Assembly (NCBI GenBank): GCA_964350145.1
Contig: CAYGJL010000003.1
Coordinates: forward strand, 1-64,000
DNA length: 64,000 bases
DNA from: JACDCY01 sp964350145
GTDB lineage: Bacteria > Gemmatimonadota > Gemmatimonadetes > Gemmatimonadales > Gemmatimonadaceae
Reading direction: 5' to 3'
The notes under the pieces were generated by a model that had not been told where the DNA came from, made no database searches, and was given only the letters and a program-made list of their open reading frames with translations. A program made the translations under genes and the position numbers. Positions 51,428 through 60,564 of this stretch are shown here, one piece after another (within the stretch, counting starts at the first letter, position 1; each line of letters starts with the position of its first letter).

Positions 51428-53704
51428 ATGAACTGGGGTATTGGACATTCGGCCATGGCGACGGCGAGCGAGCCCGGTGACGCGGTGCGGAGATTCCGCG
51501 ATCGCATCCCGCACGTCCTGCTCGCCGCCTACGTACTCCTTTTCATTTGGGGCGCGATCAGACCGTACGACCGCGCGGTATGGTGGGCGGAGAATATCCC
51601 GATTGTCCTGCTCGTGCTGGCTTTGGTAGTTCTGTATCTGCGCGGCGTGAGGCTCTCTCCGCTCGCCTACATTCTGATGTCGATCCTCCCGTATGTGCAT
51701 ACGATCGGAGGACACTACACGTTCGAGCGAGTACCGTTCGACTGGTTCAACCGCGCGTTCGGGTTCGAGCGGAACATGTACGACCGGATCGGCCACTTCA
51801 GCGTCGGCTTCTACGCGTTCGGCATTGCCGAATACCTGATCGTCAGGAAGCGGCTGAGCGTGGCGATGGCATGCCTTTTCGCCATCTTCGCGATCAGTTT
51901 CGTGGCGATGTCGTACGAGCTCATCGAGTGGGTGTACGCGGCGTATGGCGGTAACGCCGAAGCGGGGGCGGATTTTCTGGGCAGTCAGGGCGACATCTGG
52001 GACGCTCAGAAGGACATGTTGATGGACACACTGGGCGCGGTCGCGTCGATTCTGCTCTATCTCGTGCTGGCGCGGCATCGCTCCGCGCATGCGTTGATGC
52101 TCATTGCCGCCGCGCTCTTCGCGAGCGGATGCGTTCTCTCCGTCAACCCGATCGTCGCAGAATCAGACGCTACGTTCGACCCCGCATTGCTCGGCATTTG
52201 GGAGGAGGTTGGCGGGTCCGACCGAGCGGTGGTCTCACGCGGTGCCGGCAACACATACGGCATCGAGTATACGACCGACGGCAAGGCGACCAAGCTGGAG
52301 GGACGGCTTGGCCGACTTGGCAGCAGATCGATACTCGACGTGTGGCCGGCTGCACCGGATAGCAGCACACGAGATCTCGCCGCAGGGTTTGCGATTCCCG
52401 GGCATGTGCTAGTGGCTCTGGACATCGGCGCGAACGAAGTCCGCATTTCGTTGCTGGAGCCCGACTCGCTGCTTGCCGGCCTCCGGTCGGGCGGCGTTCA
52501 GCTGGAGCACGCGGCCATCGGAGGTCGACCATTTCTCCACGGTACTACGGAGCGGCTTCGCGCGGTGCTCGAACCATATCTGAGCCGCCCAGGAAATCTG
52601 TCGGAGTCCACGGCTTGGCGACGCGCAGCCTCACCCGATCCGAAGCCGGCCGCTCGCAGTGTAGACGTGCCCTGTTTCGAGGCGTCCGCGTGGCGCGCAG
52701 CCGATCGGCTCTTCCGGGAGGATTTGAATTGGGTCGGTGGGGACGTCGCGTCCACTGTCGATCTCGGTGGCGGCCGCATTCTATGGTTGTTCGGTGACAG
52801 TTGGATCGGTCCATCAGGCACTGCTACGCGCCGCGGCGCGCGGATGGTCAGCAACAGCGTAGCGATTCAAACGGGCACCGACCCGAGTACCGCGGCGATC
52901 AAGTTTTACTGGGGCAGGGCGTCCGACGACAAACCGGCGGCCCTCTTTCCGGACAGCGACGGAGAATCGTTGTGGTTCGGTAACGGCATTCGCGTGCGCG
53001 AACGGCTGGTGTTGTTCTTCGCGCGCACGCTCCGGGGTGTAACGCCAGCCGCCGGCGGGCTCGGCTTCGAGCACGTCGGGTGGACAGCGGTGATGGTAGA
53101 GAATCCAGATGATGAGCCGTCCGCCTGGCGAGTGCGATCCCTCGAGACACCCGAGAACCCATTGGGCGTCCTCCTCGGGTTTGCCGATGTGATACAGCTT
53201 GGCGAACACGTCTATGCGCTGGGATCGCAGAACCCCGTGAAGTCGCATCCGATCTACGCCGCGCGCTGGCGCGCCGAAGAGGTCCGGCTGGGAAATCTCG
53301 TCAATCCCGAATGGTGGGCCGGAGAGCGGGTCGGATGGGTTCCGGACTCGTCGCGCGTGCAGCGGTATCCGATCTTCGAGAACGGTCGGTCAGAGCTTTC
53401 GGTGCATCTGGACCCGGCGACGCAGCGCTTCATCGGCGTGCAATCTCACACCTTCGGTCCGTCGGATGTCATGTTGCGCGCAGCGCCCGCGCTCACCGGA
53501 CCATGGACCACGCCGCGCATGGTGTACCGTCCGCCGGAATATTACCGGCCGAACGTCGCGATCTATGCGGGCAAGGGCCACCCCGAGCTGACCGGCGCGG
53601 ATCTCGTGCTGACGTATGTCAACAGTTCGTTTCACTTCTCCGATATGCTTACCGACACCGACACGTATTATCCGCGTTTCGTGCGTCTTACGCGCTGCAA
53701 ATGA
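51428..53704 (+). CDS. DUF2238 membrane domain fused to a DUF4185-like lipoprotein/beta-propeller
   Basis: 758 residues from ATG 51428, which has GAGGG spaced as a ribosome-binding site. Residues 1-215 form six transmembrane helices with the DUF2238 (YjdF-like) pattern ERVPFDWFNRAFGFERNMYDRIGHFSVGF. A seventh hydrophobic segment ends in AALFASGC (Cys235), which looks like an internal lipobox. The rest is soluble, with a DUF4185-like propeller (LNWVGGDVASTVDLGGGRILWLFGDSW, WTTPRMVYRPPEYYRPN). The propeller families include carbohydrate-binding or cleaving proteins. Same organisation as the gene at 49482. Confidence 0.8.
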   Translation: MNWGIGHSAMATASEPGDAVRRFRDRIPHVLLAAYVLLFIWGAIRPYDRAVWWAENIPIVLLVLALVVLYLRGVRLSPLAYILMSILPYVHTIGGHYTFERVPFDWFNRAFGFERNMYDRIGHFSVGFYAFGIAEYLIVRKRLSVAMACLFAIFAISFVAMSYELIEWVYAAYGGNAEAGADFLGSQGDIWDAQKDMLMDTLGAVASILLYLVLARHRSAHALMLIAAALFASGCVLSVNPIVAESDATFDPALLGIWEEVGGSDRAVVSRGAGNTYGIEYTTDGKATKLEGRLGRLGSRSILDVWPAAPDSSTRDLAAGFAIPGHVLVALDIGANEVRISLLEPDSLLAGLRSGGVQLEHAAIGGRPFLHGTTERLRAVLEPYLSRPGNLSESTAWRRAASPDPKPAARSVDVPCFEASAWRAADRLFREDLNWVGGDVASTVDLGGGRILWLFGDSWIGPSGTATRRGARMVSNSVAIQTGTDPSTAAIKFYWGRASDDKPAALFPDSDGESLWFGNGIRVRERLVLFFARTLRGVTPAAGGLGFEHVGWTAVMVENPDDEPSAWRVRSLETPENPLGVLLGFADVIQLGEHVYALGSQNPVKSHPIYAARWRAEEVRLGNLVNPEWWAGERVGWVPDSSRVQRYPIFENGRSELSVHLDPATQRFIGVQSHTFGPSDVMLRAAPALTGPWTTPRMVYRPPEYYRPNVAIYAGKGHPELTGADLVLTYVNSSFHFSDMLTDTDTYYPRFVRLTRCK

Positions 53705-53912
53705 ATTGTATGGGTACGAGAGCCGCGGTGGCGCGATGGCGTTTTCAGCGTCCTAACGGAGTGCGCAAGCAATACCATTTTTCAGGCAATCGGACCGTGG
53801 GCTTACCGTGGAATTTGGCGCGGCGCTGAGAGCGCGATATCTCGACGCGGCGAGCTGCGCGTGCGTCATCGACGGACAGGGCCGCGCGCCCGAGCGAGTG
53901 TCGAAGCGGACG

Positions 53913-54317
53913 ATGAACTCCGGCCAGCATTGGCGGACCGAGGGCGTCGTGGACGTGGCCTATCGGATCGAACTTCCACGCGCGTTCCTCTTCGATTTCC
54001 TCGCCCGTGATTTGCCCGAGTACATCGCCGACTGCAAGGCGCACCCCGACCCCGAATGCAGGCTCGACAGCACGTTGCGGGCGGCGAACTGGCCGGATGC
54101 CGGCGAGGTCATGCAGCGGTCGGAGCTGACGCGGTTCTTCGCCGAGTATCTCGCCCATGATCTGCTGCTGCACTGGTTCGGCGACGTCGCGCCCGAGGGC
54201 GACGGCGGGTTCGTGCTGAACACGGTGGACAGCGTGGACGTCACGGGCGCCCGCGTGATCACGCTCGAGGGGAAGGCGCGACCCACGGGGATGCCGGTCC
54301 GCGATCAGGACGTGTGA
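53913..54317 (+). CDS. Hypothetical protein, 134 residues
   Basis: From ATG 53913 (a longer frame from 53808 is possible). GVVDVAYRIELPRAFLFDFLARDLPEYIADCKAHPD and LTRFFAEYLAHDLLLHWFGDVAPEG suggest a small alpha-beta protein. No family or motif recognised. The good codon pattern supports a real gene. Confidence 0.5.
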   Translation: MNSGQHWRTEGVVDVAYRIELPRAFLFDFLARDLPEYIADCKAHPDPECRLDSTLRAANWPDAGEVMQRSELTRFFAEYLAHDLLLHWFGDVAPEGDGGFVLNTVDSVDVTGARVITLEGKARPTGMPVRDQDV

Positions 54318-54372
54318 GGGAAACCTTCGGTAGGTCCGGCGCGTAGTCCCTACCAACCAAACCCGGCACGCA

Positions 54373-54705
54373 ATGACTCGACGCACCAAGCTCTGGCTGT
54401 ACGGTTCCTTGCTGTTCGCGGTCGTCAACGCCGCTGGCGCGGTATTCGCCGCTGCACGGGGTGGCGACGTTTCGCATGTGGGGACTCACATCCTCCTGCT
54501 GGTCCTCGGACTGTACGCGGCGCGGCGAGTCGCCCCGCGCAGCAAGAGCGAAGCGACGCCGAGCGCACCGTTGTTCGACGAGCGCCTCGATCGGCTGCAG
54601 CAGTCGCTCGACGCTATCGCAGTGGAAGTCGAGCGCGTCGGCGAGGGGCAGCGCTTCGTGACGAAGCTCGGGCAGCAGGTGGCGGAGAACAACGATTCGC
54701 GGTGA
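54373..54705 (+). CDS. Small membrane protein with C-terminal coiled coil
   Basis: 110 residues. Two hydrophobic helices (LWLYGSLLFAVVNAAGAVFAA and THILLLVLGLYAA) are followed by a helical tail (ERLDRLQQSLDAIAVEVERVGEGQRFVTKL) likely to be a coiled coil. Function unknown. It is convergent with the phosphofructokinase gene. Confidence 0.7.
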   Translation: MTRRTKLWLYGSLLFAVVNAAGAVFAAARGGDVSHVGTHILLLVLGLYAARRVAPRSKSEATPSAPLFDERLDRLQQSLDAIAVEVERVGEGQRFVTKLGQQVAENNDSR

Positions 54706-54739
54706 GCCGTACCGCGGCCGCGAAAAAGATTCTACCCTC

Positions 54740-55930
54740 TCAATCGCTCGTCATGATGAACAGCGGCGCGCCGTCGAACTCGTAGATTGGCCGCAGGCGC
54801 TCGGTGTGGTAGTACTTCTTCACGTCCACGACCTTTTTGTCCGACGTCACGCTCGTGATGGGAACGCTGTCATAAAAGCCCTTGTGGACGCTCACCAGCC
54901 GCCCGAACTGCTTCTTCAGGATGAGGTCGAGCGCGAGATTGCCGAACGCCATCGGCACGATCGAGTCGAGCGCGTCCGGGTCGCCCGAACGGACGAGGTA
55001 GCCGAGCCGCTGGCTGACGACGTCGATCCGGCGGCCGTTGTTGTACCTGGGCGAGTACTCCTTCAGCGCTGACGCGACCTTGTCGCCGATGCCGCCGAGC
55101 TTGCGGTGGCCGAACATGTCGGTCTCCTCGCTCTCGAAGCTCATGCCTTCCTGCGAGGTCAGCCGCGCGCCCTCCGACACCAGCACGACCGAGTACCTGC
55201 TGGGATTCCGGTTGTGGTCCAGCGTCAGCAGCTCGGTGAGATGCTCGAAGTCCACCGGGTGCTCCGGGATGACGCAGCGGTCGGCGGCGCCGGCCATCGT
55301 CGGCAGCAGCGAGGTGAAGCCGGCGTATCTGCCGAACACCTCGATGACGAGAAAGCGCTCGTGCGATCCAGCCGACGTGCGCAGGCGGTGCGTGAGCTCG
55401 ATGGTGCGCGTGACGCAGGTGCTGAAGCCGATGCAGTAGTCGGTGCCGTACACGTCGTTGTCCATCGTCTTCGGGATGGCGACGACGTGCACTCCCTCGT
55501 CGTGCAGCCGCTTGGCGTAGCTGAGCGTGTCGTCGCCGCCGATCGGAATCAGCACGTCCACGCCGATGTGCTCGAGGTTCCGGAGCACGTCCTTCGTAAT
55601 GTCGTTGATCGGCTGGTCGTAGCCAGTGAGGTGCGGCGGGACGCGCTCGCGCGGAAGATGGCTCGGCCGCGTGCGCGACGTGTGCAGGAAGGTGCCGCCG
55701 GTGCGTCCGGCGCGGTTCACGATTGCCTCGGTCAGCTCCTGCACGTTGGCGGAGTTGTCGGCACCTTTCGCCGGATCGTAGTCAACGAGTCCCGCCCAGC
55801 CGCGGCGCACGCCGACGACGCGGTGTCCCTCGCGCAGCGCGCGGATCGTTATTGCGCGGATCGCCGGGTTGAGGCCGGGGACGTCGCCGCCGCCGGTGAG
55901 AATCGCGATGGTTCGTACGTCGCTCGCCAT
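54740..55930 (-). CDS. pfp: 6-phosphofructokinase, PPi-dependent type
   Basis: 396 residues. ILTGGGDVPGLN binds phosphate donor, GGDD at 131-134 replaces the GGDG of ATP enzymes, and PKTMDND at 153-159 carries the Lys linked to pyrophosphate use. HERFLVIEVFGRYAGF forms the substrate site. These markers predict pyrophosphate as donor, giving a reversible glycolytic step. A TAGCTT box lies 7 bases before the ATG. Confidence 0.9.
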   Translation of the reverse strand: MASDVRTIAILTGGGDVPGLNPAIRAITIRALREGHRVVGVRRGWAGLVDYDPAKGADNSANVQELTEAIVNRAGRTGGTFLHTSRTRPSHLPRERVPPHLTGYDQPINDITKDVLRNLEHIGVDVLIPIGGDDTLSYAKRLHDEGVHVVAIPKTMDNDVYGTDYCIGFSTCVTRTIELTHRLRTSAGSHERFLVIEVFGRYAGFTSLLPTMAGAADRCVIPEHPVDFEHLTELLTLDHNRNPSRYSVVLVSEGARLTSQEGMSFESEETDMFGHRKLGGIGDKVASALKEYSPRYNNGRRIDVVSQRLGYLVRSGDPDALDSIVPMAFGNLALDLILKKQFGRLVSVHKGFYDSVPITSVTSDKKVVDVKKYYHTERLRPIYEFDGAPLFIMTSD

Positions 55931-55970
55931 AGGTCCAAAGCTAGCCGTTCACCGGCCCGGCGGGCGCATG

Positions 55971-56399
55971 CTATGCGAGTGGATTGGTCCAGTGCAGCCT
56001 GGGGAAGCGCGCGAAATCGGTGTCGCTGGAACACAGCTCGCCGCCGCTCTCGATTGCCAGGGTCGCGAGGTGCGCGTCGGTGGTCAGGTTGCCGGCTGCG
56101 CCGGCTGCCTCGAGCAGCGAGCGCAGGATGGGCCAATGCTCCGCGCCAGGCCCGAGCGGCACGACAACCGGTTGCGCGATCCACGAATCAACGACGCCGA
56201 GCGCCTGCTCGACGGTGAGCGGACGGGGCAGGATTCGGGCCGTCGTGGTGATTCGAAGGAAGCCGAGGAGAACTATCCAGGGCAGCGCGACCGGCTCGTC
56301 GCCCGACAGCGTTTGCTCCAGCCAGGTCCGCGCGCGCGCATGGTGCACGCTGTCGCGGTTGACCGCGTACAGGAGCAGGTTGAGATCAACGACCTTCAC
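55971..56399 (-). CDS. vapC: VapC-type PIN-domain toxin
   Basis: 142 residues. Asp5 (VVDLNLLLYA), TTDAHLATLA and SSDTDFARFP supply the PIN acidic cluster. The usual helix Glu is replaced (LLGFLR), which to my knowledge is common in this subgroup. PIN toxins cleave RNA, often tRNA or rRNA. The vapB antitoxin gene is 5 bases upstream, so the module looks intact. Confidence 0.92.
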   Translation of the reverse strand: MKVVDLNLLLYAVNRDSVHHARARTWLEQTLSGDEPVALPWIVLLGFLRITTTARILPRPLTVEQALGVVDSWIAQPVVVPLGPGAEHWPILRSLLEAAGAAGNLTTDAHLATLAIESGGELCSSDTDFARFPRLHWTNPLA

Positions 56400-56404
56400 A
56401 ACGG

Positions 56405-56662
56405 CTACTTTCGCAGCTCGAGCTTGCGCGCGATCTCTTCGTCCTCGAAGCTACCGGCAACCGCGAGCGCTTTGTCGAGATTGAAATGGGGACGACCCAT
56501 GGCGAACGTAGGGCAGCGGTAGCGCCCGCGCGTGGCGGGCTGTCGCTCGAGCCCGCTGCGCAGCGCGGCGGTAAGCACGTCCTTGAAGGGCACACCGCGC
56601 CGGTGGGCCTCGGCGCGGAGGCGCTTCAGCAGATGGGGATCGAGATCAACGGTCGTGCGCAT
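56405..56662 (-). CDS. vapB: VapB-type antitoxin
   Basis: 85 residues. MRTTVDLDPHLLKRLRAEAH is a ribbon-helix-helix DNA-binding domain. The C-terminal arm (GRPHFNLDKALAVAGSFEDEEIARKLE) should wrap the PIN toxin. It is the first gene of the operon, under a promoter that contains a perfect dyad. The -10 ends 5 bases before ATG, so the mRNA is probably leaderless. Confidence 0.9.
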   Translation of the reverse strand: MRTTVDLDPHLLKRLRAEAHRRGVPFKDVLTAALRSGLERQPATRGRYRCPTFAMGRPHFNLDKALAVAGSFEDEEIARKLELRK

Positions 56663-56664
56663 GC

Positions 56665-56696
56665 TTGATGCTAACGCATCAAAACGCGGATGTCAA
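56665..56696 (-). promoter_or_regulatory. vapBC promoter with autoregulatory operator
   Basis: Minus strand: consensus -35 TTGACA, 17-base spacer, -10 TAGCAT, then 5 bases to the ATG. The inverted repeat TTGATGC-GTTA-GCATCAA on the plus strand at 56665-56682 covers the -10 and is the expected VapB binding site. Confidence 0.75.
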
Positions 56697-56730
56697 TACA
56701 TCGGCCGCAACCCCTACGGAGGAACAGACA

Positions 56731-57093
56731 GTGGCTGACAACGATCAGGTCCATCACGAAATCAACTACATCGAATTCGAAATCACCGACATGGTCCAAT
56801 CGAAACGCTTCTATGAATCGGCGTTTGACTGGAAGTTCAACGACTATGGGCCGGACTACGCCGGGATTCAAAAAGGACAGGGTGGCGAGGCCGGCGGGCT
56901 GCGATTGAAATCGGAAGCAGTGACCGCCGGTCCGCTGGTCATCCTGTACTCCACCGATCTTGATACGACCATTGTCAGAGTTCGTGCAGCCGGTGGGCAG
57001 ATTACACAGGAACCGTTCGACTTTCCCGGTGGCCGCCGGTTCCACTTCAAGGACCCGAGCGGCAACGAGCTAGCGGTTTGGTCTGACAAGTGA
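56731..57093 (+). CDS. VOC-family (glyoxalase-like) protein
   Basis: 120 residues from GTG 56731, chosen for the GGAGG 7 bases upstream. INYIEFEITDMVQSKRFYESAFDWKF and FPGGRRFHFKDPSGNELAVW match small single-domain VOC proteins that place metal ligands His and Glu on beta-alpha-beta units. Members isomerise, bind or modify small molecules; no substrate can be assigned. Confidence 0.88.
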   Translation: MADNDQVHHEINYIEFEITDMVQSKRFYESAFDWKFNDYGPDYAGIQKGQGGEAGGLRLKSEAVTAGPLVILYSTDLDTTIVRVRAAGGQITQEPFDFPGGRRFHFKDPSGNELAVWSDK

Positions 57094-57150
57094 GGTCCGG
57101 ATCGCCCACCGCGACCGTAGTTTCATCCGTCCCAGTAATAGAGGATTGCC

Positions 57151-57252
57151 ATGACGCACTCGTTGTTTCGAATCTCGCTGGCCGCGCTCGTGCTCACGCT
57201 GGCCGCGCAGTCGTCCGCGCTCGAGACCGGATTGGAGCCGCCGGCGCGGTGA
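57151..57252 (+). CDS. Tiny signal-peptide-like ORF overlapping the next start
   Basis: 33 residues: MTHSLFRISLAALVLTLAAQ plus 13 more, an export-signal-like sequence followed by TGA. The TGA overlaps the GTG of the next gene (GTGA). It may be the stub of a lost secreted protein or a leader peptide that feeds ribosomes to the next gene. Confidence 0.35.
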   Translation: MTHSLFRISLAALVLTLAAQSSALETGLEPPAR

Positions 57253-58142
57253 CGCTCGTACTTTTGACCGGCGCGACCGGATACGTAGGTGGGCGGCTGC
57301 TCTCTGTGCTGGTGGAGCGCGGGCATCCTGTTCGGTGCGTCGCGCGAAAGCCCGAGAAGCTGACGCCCAAAGTGAGGCGTACGACGGAGGTCGTCGCGGG
57401 CGACGTGCTCGACCGCTCCAGCCTCGACGCGGCGCTACGCGGCGTGGACGCGGCGTACTACCTGGTCCACTCGATGGGCTCCGCGGGATCCTTCGAGAGC
57501 GAGGACCGCGCGGCCGCGCGCAATTTCGGCGCGGCAGCCGCAGCCGCGGGCGTGCAGCGCATCATATATCTGGGCGCGCTCGGGAGCGGCGATGAGGAGC
57601 TGTCACCGCATCTGCAGAGCCGGCACGAGGTAGGTGACATCCTGCGGGAGTCAGGGGTGCCGGTGATCGAGCTGCGCGCGTCCATCATCATCGGCGCGGG
57701 GAGTCTTTCGTTCGAGATGATCCGGGCGCTGGTGGAGCGCCTTCCCGTCATGATCACTCCGCGGTGGGTGAAGGTGCCGGCGCAGCCGATCGCGATCGAC
57801 GACGTGCTTGAGTACCTCGTGGCCGCGCTGACGATTCCGACGACGCGGAGCGCGACCTACGAGATCGGTGGGGCCGACGAGATGTCGTACGCCGACATCA
57901 TGCGCGAGTACGCGCGGCAGCGCGGGAAGCCGTTGCGCATCATTTCCGTGCCGGTGCTGACGCCGTTTCTCTCGAGCCTGTGGCTCAGCCTAGTCACGCC
58001 GTTGTACGCGCGGGTGGGCCGCAAGCTGATCGAGAGCATCACGCACTCCACCGTCGTGCGCGACCGGGCCGCGCTGAGCGCGTTCGCGGTGCGGCCGATG
58101 GGCGTCGAGGAAGCGATCCAGCGGGCGCTCGCCGAGGGCTAG
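57249..58142 (+). CDS. NAD(P)-binding atypical SDR (NDUFA9/NmrA-like)
   Basis: 297 residues from GTG 57249. LLTGATGYVGGRLLSVLVERGH is the Rossmann GxxGxxG site. VRCVARKPEKL suggests NADP preference. YYLVHSMGS, GVQRIIYLGALGS and the lack of a YxxxK pair fit the atypical SDR group that includes complex I NDUFA9-like proteins. A C-terminal amphipathic helix region (LTPFLSSLWLSLVTPLY) may contact the membrane. Role unknown. Confidence 0.85.
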   Translation: MTLVLLTGATGYVGGRLLSVLVERGHPVRCVARKPEKLTPKVRRTTEVVAGDVLDRSSLDAALRGVDAAYYLVHSMGSAGSFESEDRAAARNFGAAAAAAGVQRIIYLGALGSGDEELSPHLQSRHEVGDILRESGVPVIELRASIIIGAGSLSFEMIRALVERLPVMITPRWVKVPAQPIAIDDVLEYLVAALTIPTTRSATYEIGGADEMSYADIMREYARQRGKPLRIISVPVLTPFLSSLWLSLVTPLYARVGRKLIESITHSTVVRDRAALSAFAVRPMGVEEAIQRALAEG

Positions 58143-58720
58143 TTCCGGTGTAGCGTCCGGTGAGGGCGGTATTCAGGGCGGCGGCGTCGGCCAATTTGGT
58201 CTGGTCCTCGGAACCCGGGTCTTCGGGGAGCGGAGAGTATGCGGCCAGGCACGGCATGCGGCAACCGCCGGTCCGCCGTTACCGCGCCGGCTGGACGAAT
58301 GCATAAATGAACCCGCTTTCGTCGCCGCTCTGGAGTCAGGGCTGCCTTTGCTGCGCCGCGCCTGATGCTCTGATGCTGTACATGGTGCTCGAGACCTTCC
58401 GCGGTGGCGACGCGGTTCCGGTTTATCGCCGCGTGCGCGACGGCGGTCGCGGCATGCCCGACGGCTTACGCTAACTCGATTCCGCTGGTTTGGCGGAATC
58501 GGATCGTCGTTGCGAGGGCGCCGCACTCGAAGATGATTTCGTCAGGCAGCAACACGCCCGGGTAAACATCCTTACCGGTCACCGGATTCCTGATCGGAGA
58601 GCGCCGATCAGGTCGTCGATCGGGGCGTCCGTGCGCTCGTCGATCAGAATGGTGCCTTCCGCGAACCCCGTTCGACTCTATATTCCAGCCTCTTGAGGCA
58701 GAAGACACCGAGGTGAGACT
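58143..58720. other. Gene-poor region with gene fragments
   Basis: 578 bases without an intact gene. It holds a DUF3303 fragment at 58373-58474. On the minus strand near 58466-58590 is a readable stretch (NPVTGKDVYPGVLLPDEIIF) that continues in another frame and is not recognised. Looks like a decay zone before the pseudo-receiver operon. Confidence 0.5.
58373..58474 (+). pseudogene. DUF3303 fragment (N-terminal 33 codons)
   Basis: MLYMVLETFRGGDAVPVYRR then VRDGGRGMPDGLR and TAA match the N-terminus of DUF3303 proteins (about 80-90 residues); the remaining two thirds are missing. The frame also extends upstream to ATG 58307 without homology. Confidence 0.5.
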
Positions 58721-59143
58721 GTGCCGGTGACTTCCGGACGAGGGTTTGCCGCGAGCGCGCTCGTGCTCGTCGTCGAGCGTGACCCGCACGTGCGCGAGCT
58801 GGAGGAATATTTTCTCAGCGAGGCCGGCTTCTCCGTCGAGTTCGCGGTGGACGGCATCGCCGCGCTGGAGATCGCGCGCGCCGTGGGCCCCGCGATAATC
58901 GTCACCGAGATCCTGGTGCCCAAGCTCGACGGATTGGCGCTGTGCCGCGCGGTTAAAAGCAGCCCCGAGCTGGGCGACACCGCGGTCCTGATATTCAGCA
59001 TTCTGGCCGCCAACGCGAGAGCGATCGAAGCGGGCGCCGACGCATTTCTGATGAAACCACTCGCCGAGCGCCGCCTGGTCGACACGGTGCGGCAGCTGCT
59101 CGCGCGCAAGAAGGCCAACGACCAGAACCCCGCCCGCGCATGA
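58721..59143 (+). CDS. Pseudo-receiver: response-regulator domain with Glu at the phosphorylation site
   Basis: 140 residues from GTG 58721 with GAGGTGA upstream. Single receiver domain: acidic residues ERD at 19-21, Ser93 and Lys112 (FLMKP) are kept. The position of the phospho-acceptor Asp is Glu63 (IIVTEILVPKLDG; the codon is GAG). Such domains cannot be phosphorylated normally and may be locked on, or may act by protein contact. It overlaps the KaiC-like gene by four bases. Confidence 0.9.
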   Translation: MPVTSGRGFAASALVLVVERDPHVRELEEYFLSEAGFSVEFAVDGIAALEIARAVGPAIIVTEILVPKLDGLALCRAVKSSPELGDTAVLIFSILAANARAIEAGADAFLMKPLAERRLVDTVRQLLARKKANDQNPARA

Positions 59144-60564
59144 GACTCGACGAAGTGGAGGAGACCGCCGTGCGTTTTCCGCGCATCTCGACCGGCGACG
59201 CGCAGGCGGACGAGATACTGGGCGGCGGCTACCCGGCGAATTCCATCAACATCGTCATGGGGCAGCCCGGGACCGGCAAGACGATCTTTGCCGAGCGGCT
59301 GCTGTTTCACAACGCCGATGGTGACCGTCCCCTGCTGTACGTGACAACGCTGTCGGAGCCGATGTCGAAGGTCGTGAGCTACGCGCAGCGGCTGGCCTTC
59401 TTCGACATGGAGAAGATCGGCCGGCAGATCGTGTACGACGACCTCGGGCCGCAGCTGGCGCGCGAAGGGATCGAAGCGATGGTCCCGTTCGTGAGGGACG
59501 CGATAAAGCGCATGGCTCCGGCAATCATCGTGATCGACTCGTTCAAGGCCGTGCACGATCTGGCGACGTCCACGCAGGCGATGCGGCGGCTGATCGCGGA
59601 TTTCGCCGGACTGCTGTCCGCGTCGGACACGACCGCGTTTCTGATCGGGGAGTACACGCAATCCGACAGCGAGTCACACCCGGAGTTCGCGGTGGCCGAT
59701 TCGATAGTTCAGCTCGAGCGCCACACGCTCGGCGCGAGGGACGAGCGATTCTTCCGCGTGCTCAAGCTGCGGGGGAGCAGGTATCGCGAGGGACAACACG
59801 CCTTCCGGATCACTGGCAACGGCCTGCAGCTCTTTCCCCGGCTCATCACTCCCGACTTCACCGATTATTCGCCGAACGTGGAGCGGGTGCGGACCGGAGT
59901 CCCCGGGCTCGATGAGATCGTTGGCGGCGGGTTCTGGTGTGGGAGCACTACCGTGCTGATCGGCTCGACCGGCACCGGCAAGACTACTATTGCTCTGCAA
60001 TTCGCGCTGGCCGGGATCGCGGCGGGACAGGAGACGTTGTTCGTGAACTTCCAGGAGAACCCCGCGCAGATGAAGAGGCTGATGGCCTCGCTCGGCGCCG
60101 ACGTCGAGGATGCCACGGCCGCCGGATTCCATCACTTGTACGTGTCCCCGGTCGAGCTCCAGATCGACAGCGTCATAGTCACCATCTTCGAGATGATCCG
60201 AAGCGAAGGGATCCAGCGGGTGGTGATCGACGCCGTCGGCGACCTCGCCAACGCGGCGAGCGATCCGCAGCGGCTGCACGACTACATGTATTCGCTCGTG
60301 CAGCATTTCGTCGTCAACAACATTACCAGCATCTTGAACTTCGAGTCACCCATCGGACTCACGTCGCAGGGCCGCAACGAGCGGCGGTTCAGTTACATGG
60401 CCGACAACGTACTGCTGCTCTCGCCGGCCGACGAGAGCGCGCGCACGATGAGGGTGATCAAAACGCGGAACAGCGAGCACGATCGGAGAACTCACGGGAT
60501 CGTGATCGGAGAAGACGGCGTAACGGTGCAGGTCAACAACGTATCAGGTGGGTCCGACCGGTGA
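59140..60564 (+). CDS. KaiC-like double RecA-domain ATPase
   Basis: 474 residues with two KaiC/RadA-type domains. Domain 1 Walker A is GQPGTGKT (41-48) and Walker B is AIIVIDSF. Domain 2 Walker A is GSTGTGKT (275-282) and Walker B is RVVIDAVGDL. The N-terminal STGDAQADEILGGG and the middle RTGVPGLDEIVGGG are the typical lead-ins. The fold assembles into hexamers that switch by ATP hydrolysis and, in cyanobacterial KaiC, autophosphorylation. No kaiA or kaiB is visible here. Coupled to the pseudo-receiver in front and to a histidine kinase behind. Confidence 0.92.
   Translation: MRLDEVEETAVRFPRISTGDAQADEILGGGYPANSINIVMGQPGTGKTIFAERLLFHNADGDRPLLYVTTLSEPMSKVVSYAQRLAFFDMEKIGRQIVYDDLGPQLAREGIEAMVPFVRDAIKRMAPAIIVIDSFKAVHDLATSTQAMRRLIADFAGLLSASDTTAFLIGEYTQSDSESHPEFAVADSIVQLERHTLGARDERFFRVLKLRGSRYREGQHAFRITGNGLQLFPRLITPDFTDYSPNVERVRTGVPGLDEIVGGGFWCGSTTVLIGSTGTGKTTIALQFALAGIAAGQETLFVNFQENPAQMKRLMASLGADVEDATAAGFHHLYVSPVELQIDSVIVTIFEMIRSEGIQRVVIDAVGDLANAASDPQRLHDYMYSLVQHFVVNNITSILNFESPIGLTSQGRNERRFSYMADNVLLLSPADESARTMRVIKTRNSEHDRRTHGIVIGEDGVTVQVNNVSGGSDR

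Noticed and set aside
55971..56399. VapC missing a catalytic Glu as a noteworthy defect
   Set aside because: The LLGFLR form without Glu is, as far as I recall, usual in this VapC subgroup.
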